64,000 bases of DNA, taken from Sphaerosporella brunnea. Its lineage: Eukaryota > Ascomycota > Pezizomycetes > Pezizales > Pyronemataceae. Location: positions 37,355 to 101,354 of the forward strand of contig VXIS01000164.1 of assembly GCA_008704415.1 (NCBI GenBank), in the 5' to 3' direction. Of this stretch, positions 11,818-23,526 are shown piece by piece; the first letter of the stretch is position 1, and every line of letters begins with the position of its first letter. A program made the translations under genes and the position numbers. The notes beneath the pieces were generated by a model that did not search any database, had not been told where the DNA came from, and was given only the letters and a program-made list of their open reading frames with translations.

Positions 11818-13471
11818 TTACTCCACATCAAGCGGCGCAACGTCTCCAGCGTCGGCACCAGGAATGATCAACTCCTCCATAGCATCGTCATCGGTGGTGA
11901 CAAACTTGCGTTCGCTGACGTGCTCTCCACGTCCCTTGCCAGGAGCCGTCCAGACCTTGTTGCCGAAAGGGTTCTCGGTGGACGCGGGTGACTTCTGCTG
12001 TCCTTCCTCATGCTTGTAGATGCAGTTGGGGTTCAGGCAGGGGTTGAATTTGCAAGCAGTCTCGGTATGGGTGAAGTGACAGTCGGGGCGAGTACAATTC
12101 GCACCGTTGCGACACATCGGCATAGCCGGGCTGTCGGTCTGTTAGCACCATTAATAGGAGAGGAGGCGAAAGACACATACTGCTTGAAAGGACAGACCGG
12201 GTTGGTGCAGTTGGGGAAGAACTTGCAGTCCTGGTCGATCTGCTTGGGTCGGACATGGAAATTTGGCATGGAAGCAGGCGAAGGGTGCGAGCCAGTGCAC
12301 TTCCTGTTCTTGCAACCAATGCCGAAGGGACACTTCTCGCCGCTGGCATAGTGGGTCGGCTTTCCACCCAGTTGTGCGGGGGTAGGATGGCCAAATGGGC
12401 ACTCCGGCTTGGTGCAGCCGGTTCCGAACTTACAGGGAATCTCCTCGAGCTTCTCCTGCTCTTTTTTAGCTTCCTCCTCACTCATCTCGATAGATACGTC
12501 CTGGCTGAGGTCCGGAGGCGCCTGAATTCTCTCAAACAGGCTGTTGTGTCCTCCCGCATTGCGGGCCTGCTGTGGTTGGGACAGGTTGTTGGAGTAAGCA
12601 TCGTCCATCGGGATACGTGCAGGCGGCATGTTTCGGTTGTTGTGGTGACGCATGTTCGGACCGGGAAAGCCAGACGCAGGGCCACCGGGACCATTCGCGT
12701 ACGGAGCCATCATCTGCGCCTGCTGCTGATACATCTGATAGAATGCCATCTGCTGCTGGGACGACAGATTACTGCCCATCATGCCATTCTGGCCAGGACC
12801 GTAAGGACGTCCGTTCATACGGTTCTGGTGGCGATTGTTGTTCATGCGGCCGTTCATATTATGATGCGGTCCTCCCTGGCGCGCAGGCCCCTTAGGGGGA
12901 TCTCGTCTGAGCTTGTCAACGCGTTCTGAGGACTGCGGTCGCACCCGGTGCAGAACATCGTCTGGTCTTCTCTCCATCGCTTTATTGATGTGGTTCATTA
13001 ATCGTCGCGGGTTAGGTTGCCGCATCGCTTTGGGTGCAGTCGGTCTAAATTGACGTAAGCACGCGACTTCCGACGCTCACAAACGCCTCAGCGCATTAGG
13101 AATGGAAACACGTACACTCCATCTTCACCAGCCTCGCCCATTTCTTGGTCGTCGCCACCGCCATTCTCGACGCTCTTCTCCGACTGGCCACTCTCAGTAG
13201 TACCGTTCATTTCCTTCTGCAGCGTATCCAGCGTGTCGAAGAGCCAGCGCGCAAAGTGCACAGCAGAATCGTCGTCGGGGCTGAGACCCAACAGGTCTCC
13301 GGAAAGCTCAGACGCGATCTGTTCTTGGCCCTTTCCGTTGACGATCATGAGGCAGATGTATTCTCCGAGAGGCGAGTTGTCGTCGCCAATAGCCCATCCT
13401 ATCTCGACAAGTTTTGGCTGGATGCGACTGTTGAGAGCCTCCGCAAGCGGGGTATTGAGAGCGAATGTCAT
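11818..13471 (-). CDS. NAB2: Nuclear poly(A) RNA-binding zinc-finger protein NAB2
   Basis: Three exons (13116..13471, 12181..13044, 11818..12130) with introns of 71 and 50 bp encode 510 aa. Residues 1-100 form the Nab2 N-terminal (PWI-like) fold: QPKLVEIGWAIGDDNSPL, YICLMIVNGKGQEQIASEL and FARWLFDTL. A glutamine/asparagine/methionine-rich linker with RG and PYGPG segments follows. The C-terminus holds five Cys-Cys-Cys-His fingers, for example CKFGTGCTKPECPFGH, CPFGIGCKNRKCTGSH and CKFNPCLNPNCIYKH. The second splice supplies the zinc-binding His of the third finger (CPFK|H). Family knowledge: NAB2 binds poly(A), limits tail length and escorts mRNA through the nuclear pore. The second acceptor is the GACAG four codons before MPMCRNG; an upstream TAACAG would break the frame. 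Confidence 0.92.
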
Positions 13472-14327
13472 GGCGAAGTGAGTATTGTGTTGAGGGGAGG
13501 ATAGTAAGGGAACTATGAAGTTGGTTGGAAAACGCGTGTGGGCGCGATCGTGAAGTGTATTTAGACTAAAGGGGGGTGGGGGGTTCGATGGCAAAAGGGA
13601 AGCGTTGGGTGTGCAGAATCGGTGGTCGGCGGTTGTTGTTAGAAATGGAAGGGAAGTTGAAAGCAACGATACTTTTCTTGATTACAAGAAAAGGAGACCG
13701 ACGAGGGCCTGTTTGTCGTTGACGGGATCGTCGGTTTGTGCGTCGCGGGGTAGAGGGAGGTGGAGGAGGGAAAAGGTTGTATTTGGGAGAGAGGGTTGGT
13801 TTGGTTTGATGTTGTGTCTCTGACCTGACCTCTGAGTAAAAAAGCTTGGATGTGTCACTGACGCGCTAAGCCTGGTTCAACGGATGGGGGTGGTTCCAAG
13901 CAGCTTCACAGCAAATAACTCGGGCGTTGATGTCGCAGCAATTTGGAGAGGAGAATGTGCGTATGGCTGAGGGCAACAGCAACTGCTGTGGGTGTTAATT
14001 CCCTTCCATTCAAAGCGCTGTCAAATGACGTGTTATCTCCTTTTATTCTATGGGCTTCATCTCGAGCCATGGACATCTTCTATTTCACCAGGTGGCAGGT
14101 ACATATAAATCTCACAACAGCTGTTGCAGCGTCTCACATCGCCTCCTTATCCTCTTGGAGAATTGTGACCTTTTGTCTACTCTACTTCAAACTGTCATGA
14201 ATGAATTCTCGAAGGGACCGGTTCGAATTGAAAGAACCCGGCAGATAACAAACACATACCCGTATAGAATCTTTGCACACCTTGAATTCATAACAAAAAA
14301 GAATCGTCCAAAAGAACCAAAACATCG
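13472..14327. other. Intergenic region
   Basis: Promoter side of NAB2 and 3' side of the P450. Short ORFs only; nothing supported. Confidence 0.5.
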
Positions 14328-16117
14328 TTACCCATTCTTCGCTGGCCGAAACGCAACCCACACGCCGGAACCAGGACTGATAGTGACCTCACACCGCTCA
14401 ATCTGTGGTTCAGTACTCCTATCCTCCACCGCATCAAAGTTCTGGAACAATCTGCCGATCATCAGCAAAGCCCCCCCTCCCCCAGCCACTACCGAGAAGA
14501 AGCGTCCTACCTGCAGAGAATATACCCCATCTCCGTGAGCGCAAACTGCTGCCCCAGACAAATCCTCGGGCCACCATTGAACGGAACATATTGCCACGCC
14601 TTCGGTGCCCAATGATCCCACCTTTCAGGCTTAAACTCCGCCACATCCGGTCCGAACAGGTCAACTCGGCGCTGCATTGTCAGAGTAGAGTATGCGACCA
14701 GCGTGCCTGCAGGGACTCCAACCGGCTAGAAAGCCTTCTGGTCAGCCATGTTGACTCGGTAAGACAAAGGAAGTCCTAGCGCCATACATCGAGTCCGTAC
14801 GGGCCGCCTCCATGCGGAAGTGACGTATCCTTCAACGCAACTCGAACGTTGAACGGGACCGCGGGATAGAGTCTTAGTGTTTCGTTGATGACGTGCTGAA
14901 GGAACCTCATGCCCTTCAAATCCTCGTATGTGGGTGCAGCCGTTGGGCCAACAGTGCCCAAAATCTCTTTTCGCAGGCGTTGAACTGTGTCAGGACGTTT
15001 GGCAAGTTCATACAGCGCCCAAGCCATGGTTCCCGCCGTAGTATCCTATTCACACCTCTCAGCCCTCACCTTAAAACCAAAAACTGTGGGACATACTCTG
15101 GCAGCCAACAAAATAGCCACCAACTGATCTCTCAACATCTTCGGATCCCTAGTAAACTGAGCCAACGCATGCAAGAAGTTATAGTCGCTCTCATCCTTCC
15201 CCTTCAACTCCTCCGGCCTCATCCTCGATACTTTCTCCACAAAGGGTTCCACAAACGCATTGAGCACCTTAAGGTCCTGCTTAAACTGCTTTGTGTCCAA
15301 AAATATCCTGAGCGGTCCCGCACGGGACACATTATTCATATGTGCCTGTATCCGCTGGAACGCTACCGCAAACTCAACGTTGCCGTACTTGAGTGAGTCC
15401 ACCGAAGCTCCCAAGAGGAAATCCGTGGCGGCGTCGAGAGTAACACGGAAAAAGAGCTCCGAGATATCGATTTTTGATCCATCACGCGGGATCAACGAGA
15501 GCATGCGCTGCGTGTGACGCTCAAAGATGTGGAGGTCGGAAACCCGGTCTTTGATGAACTGAGGACGGATGAGGTGGCGAGAAGCGGACCATTCCTTGCC
15601 GTCGGTGGTGAAGATGCTATCACCCAGGAAGGCCTGCCATTGCTGATGGAATGTCTCTCCCTTGCCTACCGACCATCAATAAACGCCCCCACATAGTCAC
15701 TAACGCATGAGGGCGTACCAAAGTCAAGGAACTGAGTAGCCAAAACTGCCTTGACATTCTCCGGCTCAGCCGTCATGATGATCCTCTTCCCGAGAACCCT
15801 GACCTCCATGGTATGATTATTAAACTCCTTGAATCGCATCTCCCACAACTCGCGATTCTGGTGTTTCCTCGCATACTCAAAGACCTTGAGCGTCTCATCG
15901 ATACCTACATTCATCAGCACGAACCTCCAACCATCGCCATCAGGAAAAAAAAAGAAACCCAACCAAAGAACCTGCTGTGGATGATACTCGCCCTCTTCCC
16001 CAGCCTTCTAATCTTCCTAATCTCCAGCAGCCTCCTCACAGCAATAACCAGCACAAACACCACAGCCAGTGCCGCCGCCACGGCCGGCCGACTGAGCATC
16101 ACCACATCAAGCAGCAT
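14328..16117 (-). CDS. Cytochrome P450, CYP52-clan, with an apparent 1-nt frameshift
   Basis: Six exons are inferred: 15964..16117, 15719..15904, 15097..15665, 14788..15045, 14511..14726 (or 14511..14707) and 14328..14451. The N-terminus carries a membrane anchor (AVAAALAVVFVLVIAV). Class landmarks are present: DFGKGETFHQQW, SIFTTDGKEWSASRHLIRPQF, I-helix ARDTTAGTMAW, K-helix ExxR in NETLRLYP, and heme loop FNGGPRICLGQQFALTE. These match CYP52-type fatty acid or alkane hydroxylases bound to the ER. In exon 5, PVGVPAGT and VAYSTLTMQRR are both family-like but lie in different frames, separated by one extra base near 14701. Using a CAG acceptor 19 nt further in (exon start 14707) restores one frame (495 aa) at the cost of that loop. 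The end of exon 1 is also uncertain: GTTGGG and GTATCA donors give the same phase. Confidence 0.8.
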
Positions 16118-16235
16118 TCCGCAAAAAAACTCGTTTCCCAAAAGTCGTAAGTCGTAAACGGTACTCGAAGTTGCAAAATCCTCGAGAATCGATCTCCGGA
16201 TTTTCTAAAAAAGAAGCCGGAGGGATCCGTGACGT

Positions 16236-16242
16236 CTTTATA
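16236..16242 (-). promoter_or_regulatory. TATA box of the P450 gene
   Basis: TATAAAG on the minus strand, about 120 bp upstream of the P450 ATG. Confidence 0.5.
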
Positions 16243-18517
16243 CCAACCAGTTCTACTCTACTAGTAGAGCAGACACCACACCACCACTCAAGTCCGTAAA
16301 ACGTACATGTGCCTGTTCGTTATACCACAGGCCACACACACATCACCATCTCCACCCAATCCCATGCTTCTCCACAAGGTCCGTTTATCAAAAACAGCAT
16401 TTAGAGTAGGTGCCCCACCTGGCCAGCGACGGCGGGCCCGGGACAACACCGGCAAGCTGCATGCAAATCCTCGGCATGAGGTTCCCGCGCGATCCGGCGG
16501 CGGGCGAATGTCCAGTTAATCCTGGTGACCTGACGTCGTTTGGCAAGCGAGGTTTTAGCGCCTCTGCAGAACACCCATCGGTCGATATCCTAGTAATAAT
16601 CCTACTATGGTTGGGGACACCTTAAAACGGAGTGTCAAAAGCCACCATTTGCACGCGAATATATTAAATCACAACAACAGATAAAATTAAAAGCGCTTCT
16701 TCAAGCGATAGATATGCTGCTTTAGAATGATCTGAAAAAGAGAAAATAAAAAAAAGGGTTGGTGGGAAGTGGGAAATTCGAGGGTTTGTGGGAGCATTTT
16801 GTATGGGACACCCCGGAGCATGTCGCGTAAAAATGTAGTACAACTATACTTTTTTGGGTATTATTTCGCTCAATCAGGAAATCGAGTGCTTTTTTGTGAT
16901 GGACCTCCGCCCATCTTTTTTTTTTTTTTTTTTTTCCTCCGCAGCCAACCTCTATCTACCATTTTGATTTATCCACAACTTGACGATGCCCCTTATAAAC
17001 CCACTGTGTAAACTCCGTTGTGCCATAATCAAAACCATCACTATATACATCCATCACACGTACGCAGTGATTATAGTAGCGGTTGATGGAAGCTGTGGTT
17101 ACAGAGTCCAAAGCAACGGGAAGAACATTTTTCAATCACCAACACCGCCCACCAAAGTTGAGCTCACGGTGAAACTTAGGATAAAAGATAGCATCTATGT
17201 AGCCCTCCAAACCTAAACATCCGGCATTACATGCCACAAAAAGTTGGATTTAGAGCTGTGGAGTCGCAATTTGGGTGCTTCAGCAACGTGTTTTCAGACT
17301 TCCCGGGTCGCTTAGTAATCAAAATCAATGTCGCGAGTTACACAGTGACTAGGAGTCCCCAACCATACAACCCGAACCCCCGACGGCGTGCCCGTTTCCC
17401 CCAGATATCCGGCTGGCCATGTGAATGGCGGTTGTGCAGTGAAAGCAAGTTAGCAGTTGGCACAGCAACACCTCACTTTGCCAGCAGCCGGACAGGAGAT
17501 CCACAATTGGCGCTAAGGTATGGTGCACAGTGCACACACACAACACAAGAACCAAAATTCCTCCTCGTCGCAATGATGCTTCGCCTCGAACAGCGCGCGC
17601 GCGCGCACCCTGCTCTACGTTCCGCTCTGACCTTCTGCATGACTATAGCGTCAGGCCGGCTATTCGAACCGAGCGGTTCTATCCTCACCGAACCGATGTC
17701 AAATCCCGCCAAGCGTGCAGCACATGTGGATAGAGGAGGAGGAGGAGGAGGCGGCAAGGCAAGACTGGCAGCTGGCAGTGTTCTCGAGCCAGCCAGCCTA
17801 AAGAGCCATGGGCTGGAAGCTGGGCTGCGTAAAGAAGCCAGCCGGGCGGGCGGGCCGGCTTTGAAAGAACGAGTGCTCTCCAGTGAAGCGTGTCCATAGA
17901 AATTACCCGTGCATGATCGATCCTGTTGCTGGCTGGAAAGCGGTGGAGGCGGCAAGACTGGAAGCGATCCCGTTGTCGGTCCCAAGCTTTCACGCGCCTC
18001 AGCAAATGGCTGAAGAGTGTTGTAACAGCCATCAAATCCGTTGGGTAATGCAAGCTAATGTTCTACATCTACCATACATATGCTATGTCTTGTGTAGAAA
18101 ATTGAGGATGGAGCGACGGTTGTATTGAGCTGATGATCTATATAAGACCCGGGAGACGGGCGCCCTATTGATTCAGGCGCCCTCGCCTCTCTATCCTCTA
18201 GAGAAGACACAAACCCTCGCTACATATTGCAGTGTTGTGTCAACACGTCACCTTCTTTTATCAATGACGCGGTTAGACTCCTTATCAGGAGTTACAACAT
18301 CTTGTTTGCGGTGATTCTGTATACTATATGCCATGGCCGCATGCGGCCGAATGCAATATGATTAAAACAAACAAAACATCTTGTTTGCCAAGGGGGCGGT
18401 CAGACATGATATATATAACAGCCCCCCCCCCGGGCCCAATAAGTACTTGCACCGGGGGGGGGGGGGAGGTTTAAAAACACTCTATGCAATGTTTGCCATC
18501 AATAAAATCCCATGGGG

Positions 18518-19148
18518 TACGGAATGGCATTTGTGCATAGTGCGCAAAAAAATAAATTTGACAACTACTTTCGCAACACCACGCAACACAACTTATCAAT
18601 TAAGACCCTATCACAGCTGCGAGTTCAACACCCCGAGCTTCCAAACTGAATTTGAGAGCTTCCCAGGTCCTTACGAGAGGTATTTCTCATATTTTTGTTG
18701 TTTGGTGAGGCGCACGCTGTTACTAAATGGTCGCACTAAGGCTAAGAATGCTTTCCGCTCAACACGATCACATCAAAATTGCCTAGATTATTCAGACTGC
18801 TTTAGACACATAGCTAAGCAGCTGTTCCTCTCGTATTAAAACTTCGGCGATTTTACTGCGTGATTTGGTGGTGGTGTGGTTATGAAGTGAGCTATTCGAC
18901 ATGTCCCCTTGCCTTACCCAGCCTCGTGCTAAGACAAAAAATTAAAGCACAAAAAAATCATTATCACAACGGCAGTTGCACTTTGGAGGGCCGCCTCGTG
19001 AGCATCAGGGTTATGCTGCTTTTCCTCTCCTTGATACAAGTGCGTGAGATAAATCCAATTTCATTATGGTGTTGGTAGTGTTTGGTAGTGTTTGCTGAGA
19101 CGAAATTAATTATTTTTTTGCGCACGTTGTAACAAATGCCATTCCGTA
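18518..19148. repeat. Imperfect inverted repeat, arms of about 45 bp around a 540-bp spacer
   Basis: The left arm (18518..18559) and the reverse complement of the right arm (19103..19148) both begin TACGGAATGGCATTTG. After a short diverged stretch, both read GTGCGCAAAAAAATA and end in AATTT. There is no open frame of note between the arms. It could be the remains of a mobile element, but no target-site duplication is clear. Confidence 0.65.
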
Positions 19149-19794
19149 ATGGAGGCGGGCGGTAGGAAACCTTTTCGCCCCCATCTAAAAGTAATCTCAG
19201 TAGCCTCCATTGCTGCATACCCGGTGGTGGATTTGGCGGCGGCGGCGGCGGCGGTAGGTTCCTGTCATCCCCGCACAGCAGCGGGTGGACTTTTTTTTTT
19301 TTTTTCACAGTATCACTGGCTGTAAAGACTCATGCCAGGTTGCCTTCACTTTTACACACACGGTTAGATGCATTTCGGCGATCTGTCTAGTTAGATGATG
19401 TTTACCCTTGTTTACATTGACAGCATTACGAAATATAAACTTATACCGCCCCTCAACTGACATGCGATACATTGACTTGCACTCTCTTTTGAGGGACCAA
19501 AAGAGGGTTGTTGTTGTGCTATCGGCTTGGAGGGCTGGTAGCCAGTGCCTTTTGGCACTCAAACTCTGTTTCTACGGTGCATGGACAATTGCCGCAAAAA
19601 TACTCCATTATTTTGTCATAATCATAGCCATAAAACTGCAACGCCCACTTAAAGGAGAAAAAGAACCTGTACAATCCACAAGAATGGCCGCAGCTATCCA
19701 AGAACACCAACACCTTGTAACACCTGCATGACGTTGATTGTATATGCCAGAACACCACTCAAACAAACTACTCCAACTACAATGTCTTCCCCAC

Positions 19795-21727
19795 CTACGT
19801 GTTCAACTCACATGCGTGGGGATGGCTCAGGCACCACAACTGAGTTACCGGCGTGGCCCTCACACCTCTCGCAACCATGCGCTCCCGCATCTCTGCCAAC
19901 CGTGGGGTGGCATCAGCGAACGTTCTGTTGTTTCCATTGGCGTCGGTGCGGCCACTCCAGAGGACCTCGGCTGCTGCAGAGCCACGAGGCCACAACATCA
20001 TGTCGATGGACTGCGAGTCAATCTGCTCAGACCAGATGTGGACTTCTCCTCCGAGGACGAGCTTGGCTTGCGCTTCAGTCAGGAACTGGGTGGGCGAGTA
20101 CGAGTAGATCAATCTAAATGACGAAGCACCTGTCAGTATATTTACAATAGAAGCTTACTGTACTGTCAAACTTACCGCCAGTTCTTGCGCGGGCTACAGT
20201 AGTCGGCGAATGGATAGAACTTCTTGAATGCAGGCCCTCCAAAGTCCAACCATTGTCCTGAAAGAATCACCATTAGTTTCCATCTTCTTCTTCCCCACTG
20301 CAGGAGTCTAACCTTGACCGCAGTCCAAGTACCAGAAGTTGTAGTTTCCCTGGATGACCCTGAATCCCTTCTCCGTCGCCTTTTGGGCTGCCTCGTCAGT
20401 CTGCCAAACCTGTACAATCGTCTCCTTTGGCAGGGTGATGTTCCAATCGTTCAGCATTTCCTCCCACACGAAGGGGCTCATCTTCTGCCTTGCGAGTTCG
20501 CTCTGCACATGGTTCGAGAACTTTTGCAAGTACGGCTGGATCTTGGTCTTGTCGTTGCTTCCCACCCCTGGATCGAGAGCGTACACATTGGCATTGATCT
20601 CGTCACCACCGGTGTGGAAGTACTTGGTGTGCTTGTTCAACCGAGGCAAAAGATCACGGAACAGCTTGGACAGGAACGATTCGACATTCTTGTTGTTGAG
20701 CTTCAAGCTACCGGACGGGGGCTGCGCAGCGTAAGTGTCCCAGTTCGGCTGAATATTCCTGCCCACGATGAGATCCGGGTGCGAATCAGCGATGCTGGTG
20801 GTGTGGCCGGGCATATCAATTTCGACGATAACCTGGATACCTCTGGCCTCGGCGAAGTCGAGGATCTGCTGGAGGTCGGCCGGGGTGTAAGTCAAGTCGG
20901 GCCTGTAAGCACCCTTCTGAGACAACTCCGGCATGGCCGGGATCTCCAACGGCCAGCTCTGCGAATCGGTAGCGTGCAAGTGCAACCGGTTCATTTTGTT
21001 GAAAGCCAGAGTATCGATGACCTTCATGATTGTCTCCTTGGGATACCACTGGCGAGAAACATCCAAGTTCAGTCCACGGTGCTTGAACTTGGGCTCGTCC
21101 ACAATCGTCACAGGACCCTTTCCCCACACAGCACCACCAGCCTTCTTGCTCTGCGAGGCATAAAACAGTTGCTGAAGCGTTGTGAGGCCATGCATCACAC
21201 CCAGCGAAGTCTCAGCATCGATGTACACCGTATCGCTGGATGCCGGAATCGTGAGGTTATATGCCTCCTTCAGATTCTCATAAGTCGGAGCATCAACGTC
21301 CTTTCCAGTCTGCGAGATGATAACCTTTTTGATTGTCGTACCCGAGTTTGGCGTGGGCTCGAACTGGGTGCCCTTGGGATGGAACTGCCAGGGAACAATG
21401 TTGGTCTTGAAAAGGGCGTCCTTTGTGCGGCCCCATGCATCGAGAACCTTCTTGCTTCCACTGGTGGTGCTACCATAGTTGCCGGAGCCCTGTTGATACT
21501 TGCCGAGTCAGCCTAGGAAAACAAAGAACATATGTGGGCCTCACCAGCTCCAGGGCTGGGAGATATAATTTTTCACATGCCTTCGACCCTCCAAACTCCA
21601 ATTTCACATCGGGAGAGAGCCAGATGGGTTTGTCACCCTGCTCGTAGTGGGCTGGAATGGGCCACAGGGTAGCGCTGGCACTCGAAGCCAGGAGCAGCGA
21701 GGATACCAGGATGCTGAGCTTTGTCAT
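19795..21727 (-). CDS. Secreted beta-N-acetylhexosaminidase, GH20
   Basis: Four exons (21545..21727, 20313..21489, 20176..20257, 19795..20113) with introns of 55, 55 and 62 bp encode 586 aa, normal for fungal GH20 enzymes. The N-terminus is a signal peptide (MTKLSILVSSLLLASSASA). The catalytic barrel is clear: HRGLNLDVSRQWYP, NRLHLHATDSQSWPLEI, VIVEIDMPGHT, and the general-acid pair in HTGGDEIN at about residues 357-358. Later conserved parts are VWQTDEAAQKA, FWYLDCGQGQWLDFGG and GGEVHIWSEQID. It hydrolyses terminal N-acetylglucosamine from chito-oligomers, so a role in chitin turnover or nutrition is inferred. The acceptor of intron 1 could lie three codons earlier (GCAAG). A long antisense frame over this gene is a shadow. 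Confidence 0.93.
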
Positions 21728-21953
21728 GTCGTCGGTATTCACGGTATTAAACTACTCGTATGCAGGATGGCTTGTTGTGGTGATCAGATAAGATCGAATG
21801 AGCGAACGGACGTGTCGTGCAGGGGAAGGAAGCGAGGGAGGAAAAACAATCTCGCAAGGACAGGCCTCCAAAATAAAGAGAGACTCCACGGGTAGGTGCA
21901 CAAGGTGAAGGACCTGGAGTGAGCGTGAGCAGCAAGAGAAAGAATGGACGCGG

Positions 21954-21962
21954 CTTTATATA
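21954..21962 (-). promoter_or_regulatory. TATA box of the GH20 gene
   Basis: TATATAAAG on the minus strand, about 230 bp upstream of the hexosaminidase ATG. Confidence 0.5.
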
Positions 21963-22210
21963 TGAGCTCAGCGCGATTCCGATCAACGTATTGGCTGCAA
22001 CACTCCATGGTGCCTTGTCAGCAGCTGGTACCTGACGTGGAGTGCTGCTGGTTGGGGCTGAGCGGTCCCATCCTCACCAATGTAAACTTCAACTCAACCC
22101 GCCGCCGCTTGCATACAGCCGTTCTCCGCAAATAGCAGTCGCCTCCGGCCGTCGTTACACGGACACGACAGGCGTTGCGCGGTGATTTTTAACAGCCGAA
22201 GTTCCATGAG

Positions 22211-22274
22211 TAGAGTATGTTGATACAGAGAAATAGGTAGAGTAGAGTATGTAGATACAGAGAAATAGGTAGAG
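22211..22274. repeat. 32-bp unit, two tandem copies
   Basis: Copies 22211..22242 and 22243..22274 both start TAGAGTATGT and end AGAAATAGGTAGAG. They differ at one position (T versus A). Confidence 0.9.
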
Positions 22275-23526
22275 TTACTAGAGTATAATACACAGCGTTC
22301 TCGAGTTGAGTTGAGGTCGAGAGATACGACCAATAAAGCTACTCCCTAGATCCGGAAGGGGAATGATGGCTCACCGGACCTCGACACCTCGTTTTGGGAA
22401 AGTGTGCACGGTTGGCTGGTGCAGGTTGTTGGTGGTTGGTTGGTTGGCTGGTTGGCTTTCGTGATCACCGGCCTTAATTTAAACCCGTGGCAGCCTCGGC
22501 TTGACGAGAGCGGTCGAGTTTTCGAATATTCGATGGTGTTCACATCCGTCATGGCCAGTCATAGATTGACGTTATACCCACAAAAACCAGCCACGCGGTG
22601 CACTGACAACTGTCCATGTGAATCCGCTCCCAGCCACCACGGGGGAAGGATTCTTCTTACAGCCTTTGCTGAATAGCAATCGTCAAGGAGATTCACCTGC
22701 AGACTAGAGCTGCACCAGTACATCATAGCCATTCTATTAATACTCACGGGCTTCCCCACGCCATCAGACACTCTACGTGACCGGCTAGGGCTGAACAACC
22801 GCGGATGAGCCCGAGAGCTGGAAGAGTAATTTGGGAACATCCGCTCCGTCGTATGTAGGATGTCCATTCGCCGACCGAAACAGGAATTCAAAGGTCTTAT
22901 TTCTCATTACCTATTTTGGTCGGCGGATGGTCTCTCTCTATTGGTAGGTAGAGTAGAGTACACTGCCACCGCCACAAGTATGTGAGTAAGTATAGAAATG
23001 TACCAATAGAACTGAACAAAACCCAAGATTCCAAACGTACGATGCACCGTGAGCTCAGAATAGAAAGACTCGGATGGGATAGGTTGAATACTGGGGCATC
23101 TGGCATACATCACACAGGAATTCGAACAGCATTTCGGTTCAGCAGTCCACAAATCGTACACTCCTCCACACCCCCCCTCCCCCCCGGCCTCTGCAGTAAA
23201 AGTTATGAACAAGAAAAAAGAAAAAGAGCAGCCGCACCATAGCAGAAAGAAAAGAAAAAAAAAAGGTAAGAACTAGGCAGATTTCATGAATACCCAGAAG
23301 TAGAAGAATGCCTACACCCAATTATGTCCTCACTGAGAGAAAAAAGTACAGAAAATTCGCCAATGTTGCCTTCGATTCGCTGTCCCTCCATTCGTATGCG
23401 TGACAACGAAAAAAAGGAACCCCCAAAGCAAACAACAAAATGATGCCATCCACGACGAAGGAGGATACAAGCGCGGTAGTAAGTGGTAGGAAGGCTCGAC
23501 AATTGGCTGATTATTTTTCTCGGTGT

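Larger units (their letters stand above)
16118..19794. other. AT-rich gene desert with inverted and simple repeats
   Basis: No coding signal is found on either strand over about 3.7 kb. The region holds poly-T (16917-16935), an alternating GC run near 17599-17608, C10 and G13 homopolymers (18422-18431, 18454-18466), a repeated 14-mer AACATCTTGTTTGC near 18298 and 18376, and a long inverted repeat (18518-19148). It may be a decayed repeat or an unusual intergenic block. Confidence 0.5.
21728..23526. other. Intergenic region with short tandem repeats
   Basis: Holds the GH20 promoter and the 3' flank of the KH-protein gene. AGAGTA-rich repeats occur at 22211-22274 and again near 22940. A TTGGTTGG-type run lies around 22430-22460. 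No gene is supported. Confidence 0.5.

Noticed and set aside
20224..21516. 430-aa open frame on the plus strand
   Set aside because: It is antisense to the GH20 hexosaminidase, whose catalytic motifs and splices are unmistakable; the plus frame has no family features.
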